A DNA stretch of 64,000 nucleotides. Source: Dichotomocladium elegans (lineage: Eukaryota; Mucoromycota; Mucoromycetes; Mucorales; Lichtheimiaceae). The DNA lies in contig JAIXMN010000019.1 in NCBI GenBank assembly GCA_025716815.1, forward strand, positions 558,001-622,000. The letters run 5' to 3'. Below are positions 57,152 to 64,000 of the stretch, piece after piece (position 1 is the first letter of the stretch; every line of letters starts with the position of its first letter). The translations under genes were made by a program, and so were the position numbers. The notes under the pieces were generated by a model. That model was not told the DNA's origin. It worked only from the letters and a program-made list of their open reading frames with translations, and did not search any database.

Positions 57152-58085
57152 CTACTGTTTCTCAGCGCATGGTGGGAATGAGTTGCTAGCGCAGCTGAAG
57201 CGCTTGTCTTGATAGGTCGCCGGTGGAGCACAGAACATGGGGATGCTTGTCATGCCTGGATCTTGCAAGGCACGATACCTATCATCAAACTCAATCACCA
57301 GCGACTAATGCGATGATTAAAAATCCGGTTCTCTATTTCACAACGGGTATCCAACCCCACTCCCAAAGACTTGCATAAGACGCATGCCACCGCAATGGTA
57401 GACGCTGATGAGCGTTATGTGGATGACCCATATCATGATGTCCGTGCTTGACCAATCGATAATTGATCCCACGGATATTCTCGGTTGCGTTGATTCGACT
57501 GCATAACTCGAAAAGACTGCATTGAAACTAAAAAAAAAAATAGTTAAAATAACAAGAGAAAACAAGTTATCATCTCATCGGTCCCAACCAACCGCCTCTT
57601 CCCCCCCCCGTCCCACCCAAAAAAAAAAAAAGATGATGCATACGACGCGCTGCAAATAGCGATAGCGCCAAACCCACAGGATGGTTGTTAAGAGAACCAT
57701 AACGGGAATGACAAGAAGAATGACAGGACTCTCTTTTGCCAAGAGACAGGCCCACACAGTGTAAATGGTAACGCCCGCAAGGGCCCACATACTGACGAGG
57801 GTCGCACACCACACACCCTTGTGTCCCGGAGGTGGATGCTGTCGGACGGCCTCGTTGAACAGACACATGGCTGAGTTGAAGTCATGGACGGTGATCTTTT
57901 GGGATAAAATACATGTAGATGCAAATGAGTGTGTGTATGCGTATGAGAGAAGGGGGAGGTTGCTTGTTCAGTTGTATTTATGTTTTGGACTTTCTCATGG
58001 TGTCTTTCATTACATAGCCCTGGAGGTCAAATGTGTACTGATCATCAAACCGATTTCCTGATAGCCCAAGCTGAATACTCTTCAT
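57152..58085 (-). CDS. Unidentified two-helix membrane protein
   Basis: My model has four exons (58085-58014, 57895-57644, 57527-57345, 57304-57152), giving 219 residues, with all phases closed. The N-terminal part reads GYITVHDFNSAMCLFNEAVR. Two hydrophobic helices follow at about residues 50-68 and 75-95 (WALAGVTIYTVWACLL and SPVILLVIPVMVLLTTILWV), then FELCSRINATENIRGINYRL, an arginine and histidine-rich segment, and SLVIEFDDRYRALQ. The C-terminus has several cysteines. A hairpin of two close helices with cytoplasmic ends is likely. I do not recognise a family. The third intron is only 40 nt with a weak donor (gttgtg), so the last junction is the weakest. Confidence 0.65.
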
Positions 58086-58793
58086 GAGCCGAAGGATGAG
58101 AACGGAAGGGTGGCAATAAAAAAAAGAAAAAGAGAGATAATAGAAGCTTAGGATGGCTACCGCCAATGTTATATACATTTGTAGCATTGTCATTCCGCCT
58201 AATTGCGGTCAGTCAGACTTGAACACTAGTAGCAGTACACCAAGAGTTCTTGGTGAAGCCCCTCCACAATCCCCCCCCCACCACCCCCGCATGCATGTCC
58301 TTAACAATGGACGGGGACTCCTAGTTACCAAAGCAAAAGCACATTGTTCCCCTTCCCTCCACCCCCTGTGTTTACATAAAGTATCTCGAGAGGACAGCTC
58401 CGTGACCTCAGGAATGCTGCTATACCGTCTGTCCCTTGTTTGACGGCCCATATGATTTGAGCAATAGCAATGGCCCGTGCGTAACGGTTTGCGTCCTATG
58501 GGATGCATTTATCGATATCCGTGTTATCGTCGCTTTACTGCAGAAGACTGGCATCTTCGGCTTGGGATAGAGACGTTAGGTTATGGGGGAGCGGGGGAGG
58601 AGAAGTCAGAAGTAGGTATTGTACGCACCATCATATGCGGTATGTAAGAAAAGAGTCGATGACACTCTCTTGCACACATTACTCTTCTGATTATTTGCTT
58701 TATTACGAACATGCTGATACGTTCGTTCATTTGCACGCAAACATGGATTTCCATTCAACTCCAAAATGGATCAAACCCCCTCCTCTGTTGCTT
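58086..58793. other. Region between two minus-strand genes
   Basis: This holds the promoter of the membrane-protein gene (right next to 58085) and the 3' end of the fumarylacetoacetase gene. I see no gene in it. Confidence 0.45.
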
Positions 58794-60682
58794 TTATTTG
58801 TAAGGGCAAGGCAAAACTTTGCCACGACAATCACCAAATCCGATTGTATAGCCGGCTGCGCTCTTAGCGTATCCGGTCATGTTAACCTCATCACCGTCCT
58901 CAAGGAACGTGCGCTCCACGCCATTGCCAAAATCGATCTTCTTTGTGCCATTCCAGGAGAGCTCCAATAAAGAGCCAAACGATCCGGTATCCTATAGTGG
59001 AAAGAGAAAAAAAAACATGTTAAGGGTTACAAGAATTCGAAAAGCAACTGTCCATTGGCAATAGCTTACAGGGCCGGAAATGGTGCCTGTGGCGCACATA
59101 TCACCCACTCGCATGTTACAGCCGTTGACAGTATGGTGTGCGAGCTGCTGGGTAATGGACCAGTACATGTACTTGAGGTTAGACAAGGTCACCCGTTTTG
59201 AAGTGGAAGATTGTGAGGCTAATGGTACAGGTCAAGAGGATGAGAAAAGAGAGCAACTTTTTTCTTTGTTTTTCCTGCTTACGTTTGATATGTACTTCAA
59301 GATTAATATCATAGGCCGTGTCCTTATTTTCCTTAAGATAATCTAATGGTTTGGGCGAGTTTTGGGCTGGGCCACCGACGAGGAACTCCTCTAGAGCATC
59401 GAGAGTGACGATCCAGGGCGAGATGGTAGTTCCAAAATTTTTGCCCAAAAAGGGGCCAAGCGGCACATATTCCCACGCCTGGATGTCGCGCGCTAAGTTT
59501 TGTTGGTTCCATGTCAACCACCGGTAAGTTATCTCTACGACTTAGCTCATTCGGCCATCCTTTTCCACACATACCACTCCAGTCATTGACAAGCACCATG
59601 CCAAAGATATGTTGCGCCGCGTCTTCAACTTCGATGCGTTTTCCGAGATCGTTTCCTTTGCCCACAAACCATCCCTACATAATAAAAGATCATTAGAAAC
59701 AGATGGCGGATGGAGATATATGCGCTGACGTGTTTTACTTACCACTTCAAGCTCATAATCAAGCTTGGCCGAGGGGGCAAAGAAAGGCTGAGTCTTCTCC
59801 TGGGGAGTAATACGCTGCCCAGCAGGACGGATGATGTCTGTGCCGGAAACCACAATTGAAGAGGCACGGCCGTGATAGCCTACTGGAATATGAAGCCTAA
59901 TGGCATCCCACATCTGTGAATGCACTGTTGTTTCCCCCCCCCGTCTCCTCTTCCCCTAGGTTCGTGCCGACTAACTTACCAGTTCGGTTGAAGCGCGTTA
60001 TCTTTGCCTCGGAACATGATGCCAACATTGGTGGCATGTTCGCGCGAACAGTAAAAGTCCGTGTAGTCACTTGAGAGAGAAACAGATGGTCAGTTCTCTC
60101 TCTCTCCTTTTTTTTGCCTGCTCGATCCATTGCCCTCACTCTTTATACTTTACCCAATTTGGGCAGGCAGATGCATCTTGACACTCTCACGGGGCAGTAG
60201 CGCTTTTTTGACGAGGCCAGTGTTATCTCGAAGCCTGGGGTCTTCCTTGGAAAGAAGCTTTTGGATGGCGGCGCGTGTCTGGCGCCACACGGGCCGTCCA
60301 AGGCTCATAAACGCGTTGAGCGACGGCTTTGCAAATGAGATGTGTGAGTTCCTGCAATAAACGAACGCCCACAGTTCGTTTTTATTTCCTTTCCCCGTCG
60401 TGCTTTACCTGGCCAAATACTTTTGATGGATCTGTGAGTCCGTCAATACCATCCAAAAGGCCTGCCCTGGAGACCTCATAAAGATCCAGAACATGGTCAC
60501 CGATGGCTGTACCAACGCGAGGTGTTTTCTATGATGACGAGTCAAACGAAAAGACCTCACTTTGAGGATGCCGGATGCGAACTTACATTGCAGTCTGTTG
60601 AAAATACACCAAAGGGAATATTCTGAATGGGAAAGTGGGAGTCCTTAGGGACAGTGACAAAGCTTTCGAGTGAGGAGGACAT
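58794..60682 (-). CDS. FAH: Fumarylacetoacetase
   Basis: This is the last enzyme of tyrosine breakdown, splitting fumarylacetoacetate into fumarate and acetoacetate in the cytosol. Nine exons (60682-60587, 60528-60409, 60326-60154, 60069-59980, 59896-59743, 59674-59575, 59492-59283, 59218-59070, 58991-58794) give 429 residues, the usual length. The core motifs are all present: [35 protein letters not shown], the metal-binding [39 protein letters not shown], and [13 protein letters not shown], then [20 protein letters not shown] and [15 protein letters not shown]. Several only appear when the second of two nearby AG acceptors is used (PSLNAF, WLHIPV, ARDIQ). No other tyrosine-pathway gene lies in the window. 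Confidence 0.96.
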
Positions 60683-60955
60683 GGAAGAAAAGGCAACAAA
60701 GTGACCAAGAAAGATGCGTGAGAAAATTTAAGCAGTAAAGCAAATCGTTTTTAACGTATTTTACCACAGTCCATTGGGTTTTGTAACACAGATGAGAAAC
60801 TCTGTCCCACCCCCTAGAGGAATGGAAGAACGCCAGGGGTGGGGGGGGGAGAGGAGGGCTGGTTAGGTCGCATTATGCCGCGTGCGACGGCACTATTTTT
60901 CCCGGCTCCGGGAGGGCCGCTGAGCATCTTTTCTTCTTTCTCCTTCAACACGCGA

Positions 60956-61668
60956 ATGTTTCTTCGCTCGCTACTGCTCAGAAATCTCATAAGAATCACC
61001 ACTACCACCCGATATTTTAGTCAATATCCAGCTGTTCTTATGGCCAATAACAACAACCGAGGAAACAAAAGCAACGAGGAATGGCGCGCCATCCTGACAC
61101 CTGAACAATTCAGGGTGATTAGAGAGAAAGGTATAACAGGCAACTTGATCGAGCTCTCTCACATGCCCTCGTTCATTGACTCCCACATCTTGTCTGTTCC
61201 GTCTTCCGCTTGGTTTGCTAAGGTACTGAGCGACCTGGGACTGGAAAGTACAATAAACACTACGAAAAAGGCATCTATCACTGTGCTGCTTGTGACGCAC
61301 CTCTTTATAAGTCGGATACCAAGTTTGATAGTGGCTGCGGCTGGCCTGCATGTAAGTTCTCAATGGGATATACCAATGTACTGAAAATAAGGCAACTGAC
61401 AGAGCGTTGGCTCAGTTTTTGATGCGATTCCAGGTAAAGAAAAAAAAAGCGCTTGGGTTTGGGAAAAAGAAAAAGAATTGTTAAGAGAAAAATTACAGGA
61501 GCTGTTGATCGTCATGTGGATGTGAGCCTGGGCATGAAGCGAACCGAGATCACCTGCGTGAATTGCGGTGGACATCTCGGACACGTCTTTGAGGGTGAAG
61601 GGTTTCCAACGCCTACCGACGAGAGACATTGCGTGAATAGCATCAGCTTGCGTTTTTCTGACAAATAG
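60956..61668 (+). CDS. msrB: Peptide methionine-R-sulfoxide reductase (MsrB)
   Basis: MsrB repairs the R form of oxidised methionine in proteins with thioredoxin. Exons 60956-61130, 61223-61351, 61416-61433 and 61499-61668 give 163 residues. The domain reads [20 protein letters not shown], the zinc pair CAAC, SGCGWPAFFDAIPGAV, a second zinc pair [12 protein letters not shown], and the catalytic cysteine in [11 protein letters not shown]. Exon 3 is just 18 nt and supplies FFDAIP; without it the motif breaks. The first 30 residues are basic and lack acidic residues ([20 protein letters not shown]), like a mitochondrial presequence, and a second ATG at codon 29 could give a cytosolic form. Confidence 0.95.
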
Positions 61669-62141
61669 ACCTCTGCTGGCACTATATGCCTTGCCAAGAT
61701 TCTTATCCATTTGATTCGTACTCGTCGGATGTGGCGCTTCTTTTTTCGATTGCTTGGGTTTCACACGCCAAGCATTGTTGCAATGAGCATTGAACAAACA
61801 CTTGCGGGTTTCATACGCGGAGATATTGTCCTTGCAGTCTGGGAAGAACGTCTCTATCCTGCATACCGAACATACACTTTCTTGTTCGTCTAGTACGCTT
61901 TTCTTAGGATAGTTGGTAGACGACTCCCGTCCAATACCAGCTCTGCTGCCGCCTATACACCCGATGTGAGCATAGGGGACATTCTCTATCTATACCATTC
62001 ACCCGTAAAGATTGGTTTATGAAAAGGAAGATGCACGCAATTGAGGACATCTGTTGCACCTTTCTTTAACTTTAACTATATTTTCGCTAAAGATAAGCAT
62101 CTAAAAGTGTGTGGTGGTGATGAGGCGAATCAGGAAAAAGA
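61669..62141. other. Convergent intergenic region of msrB and SCAMP
   Basis: Both genes end here. I see no coding sequence or structured element. Confidence 0.45.
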
Positions 62142-63295
62142 TTATCGGCGAGCATTCCACGAGGCCATGCCGATAGCAGCATCTCGTGCGGTGCTTGAGC
62201 GGCCGATGCGGCCATAGGCGTCATCCTTGGCTTCCTTGAAGGTATGGCCGGCAGCCTTGTAATGTCGATAAGTCTGAAGATACATGTAAACCGCCAAGCA
62301 ACCCATGCCAATCCAGGACACTGCGGCCAGGAGTGCAATGATGCCGGTGATGATGTATTTATCCGTAAACAATGTCACCACCAAGATAAGACCCGCACCT
62401 CCGCTGAGATGAGTAAAAATGTATATATATACAAGTTAGCACAAACGCTCGGGTCATGATATGCTCTCTTCGAGAATACTTGCGTGTTTGGAATGCCAAT
62501 GGCCTTATAAAAAGTGTACAGGCAATGGAAGCCGTTAAAGATGAAGAACAAGGCTGAGAGGAAAGAAAGCGCGCTTGGTTAGCCGATGTTTAAACGGTGA
62601 GCGAGGTTAGTGTGACACTTGCTGTAATACAGAGAAACATCCTTCATGTATGCATTGTATACGGGTCGGTACCACAGGAAAAAGCTAGCCAGTGTATGCG
62701 TAAACATTTCCGTCAGGGCAATGCCAAGATCTGTGGGTGCGCTGGTGACAGACTCAGGATGGGAGAAAAGCAGGCATAGACAGGCCATGAAGTTAAGGAC
62801 AAGTGTCAGCTCGAACCAGAGCCATTCACGGTAGAGCCACCAAACAGTCGACTGGTGGTTGAGGGGGATCTCAGTGGTGATATCAAGGTACATGATAGGG
62901 AAGCAGGGCGGGAAGTTGTTCGATGCCGGCCGTTGGCGTCCCTGCAGGAGCTGTTCTTCGCGCGCGGCAAGCTCACGTTCTTTTTGTCGAAGGGCTTCCT
63001 CTCTGGCGCTCAGGTCATCGTTGTGCGCAGCTCCTCTCATCGCGCTACCTCCAGCCGTCGGAGGAGATCGACTGTCATCTACCAACATCTTTTGGTCATG
63101 CACTGTCTCAAATGGGTCCTGGTTGTTGTCGGGGTATTGACGCACCGTGGTGAAGTCGTCCTGATGCTGGTTGATAGTATCCTGCTCGAGGTGGTATGAT
63201 GACTCTTGCCGGTTCGAATTCAGCGCCGACGTGATGGACGGATCCTGGAAGGGATTCGACGGGTCATCAAAAGGGCTTGGCTGATTATGAGACAT
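62142..63295 (-). CDS. Secretory carrier-associated membrane protein (SCAMP)
   Basis: SCAMPs are four-helix proteins of recycling endosomes and the trans-Golgi that take part in vesicle traffic. Exons 63295-62623, 62553-62484 and 62403-62142 give 334 residues. The N-terminus carries an Asn-Pro-Phe motif (DDPSNPFQDPS), the binding site for EH domains, then a coiled coil (REEALRQKERELAAREEQLL). The four helices begin after NNFPPCFPIMYLDI, with family features WYRPVYNAYMKD between helices 2 and 3, FFIFNGFHCLYTFYKAIGIP and the C-terminal segment YRHYKAAGHTF. Both introns start with GCAAGT rather than GT; using GC-AG borders restores the family sequence and closes both phases. Confidence 0.93.
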
Positions 63296-64000
63296 GACGG
63301 AATGAAGGGACGAAAGCAGTCGATCGCTCAGCGACGAAGACCTCCTCCCTCCCCCTCTTCCGAAACCCCCATCCTAAAATGACGTAATTCCTTATTTGGT
63401 GAATATGAGCTTTTCAACCAACCTTTCGCTGCTATGGAGAGATCCTATTTGTCGGCGTTTCAAGATGGCCTTCGTACCAAAGCTCCATTGTTTCCTGCTA
63501 GTTATGAATAAATTGGATGCGCTAATCATCATTATTGGTGTAATATTTGGTTCCCTTTAAGAGAAAAATTGTCTATAAAGTAATATCATCCGAATGTATA
63601 TATGTACTTGTGTATGAGTGTGTGCCTTACAAAAGTATATTCGCCCAAGAGATCCAGGGCAAGCTGCTAAGACTTTTTTTGGGGGAGAGGTCATGCATTC
63701 GTTCGTTCGTAATGCGCGCGCTGGGCATCCCCCTCAAACGGTTTAAATTTCGGTGGCTTTTTCTTTTGGGGGAGGGGTTAGTTTGGTGAAACCTCATGGT
63801 GGATTTCAGCGCTTTTGCCAAAAAAAAACATAATATACCATACAATGTCAAGCCTCGCCGAACTCATAAATAACGTCAAGTCAAAAACGGCTTCCAATGC
63901 ATTTGCACAGAAGAATCTCGGCATAAAAAGGAAAAAAGCAACGCAAGTATAAAGAGATCTGCCTGAGCTCAATTCGAAGATCACGCAGCTGAAGATTTCT
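63296..64000. other. Upstream region of SCAMP to the window edge
   Basis: This includes the SCAMP promoter. Short frames on both strands show no family motif. G-rich runs occur near 63680 and 63765. Confidence 0.4.

Overview
This window looks like nuclear DNA of a filamentous, early-diverging fungus. It is most likely Mucoromycota, order Mucorales; this is an inference from gene content and gene structure, and no rRNA or marker gene allows a firmer placement. The supporting features are many short GT-AG introns of about 40 to 170 nt, CT-rich leaders just before start codons, a GH46 chitosanase, an APSES (StuA-type) regulator, a Kre2/Mnt1 mannosyltransferase and two AceTr transporters. There are no operons. 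I see no CRISPR array, rRNA or tRNA.

Layout. 1-3633 (-): tricalbin/extended synaptotagmin, cut by the window edge. 4041-4708 (+): ribosomal protein eS17. 5345-7171 (+): PB1-domain protein. 7611-8976 (+): tandem CCCH RNA-binding protein. 9248-10942 (-): Sds3-like Sin3/HDAC subunit. 11155-12105 (-): SPF30/SMNDC1 splicing factor. 12862-13661 (+): FUN14 protein. 14637-15314 (+): acetate transporter. 18280-19454 (+): APSES factor behind about 3 kb of non-coding DNA. 20825-22566 (-): GH46 chitosanase. 22974-23901 (-): CUE-domain protein. 24130-25528 (-): Dus1. 26476-28020 (+): GT15 mannosyltransferase. 28021-31071: gene-poor, with a 99-bp terminal-inverted-repeat element. 31072-32714 (+): vacuolar amino acid transporter. 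32952-36082 (-): IML2/TTC39 protein. 37376-41022 (+): decayed copy of glutamine:fructose-6-phosphate amidotransferase. 41364-43102 (+): MYND protein Mub1/SamB. 45456-46613 (+): membrane SH3 protein. 47126-50669 (+): ITFG2-like protein. 51795-52913 (-): second AceTr transporter. 55281-56965 (+): methyltransferase with a candidate myristoylation site. 57152-58085 (-): unidentified membrane protein. 58794-60682 (-): fumarylacetoacetase. 60956-61668 (+): MsrB. 62142-63295 (-): SCAMP.

Almost all multi-exon models were built by hand. I joined exons at GT-AG (or GC-AG) sites and checked that codon phase stays closed across each junction and that the joined protein restores family motifs. Functionally the window is a mix of housekeeping genes (translation, splicing, tRNA modification), membrane contact and trafficking (tricalbin, SCAMP, IML2), transport, wall polymers (mannosyltransferase, chitosanase) and regulation.

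The points most worth a second look are extreme micro-exons (a start codon alone on its exon followed by an 11-nt exon in eS17; 8 nt in IML2; 18 nt in MsrB), three GC-AG introns in two genes, an apparent fungal ITFG2, the GFA1 pseudogene with a 1.5-kb interruption, the 99-bp element, a paired CACGTGAC promoter, and two unassigned coding-like stretches. I did not find a convincing wholly new multi-gene system.
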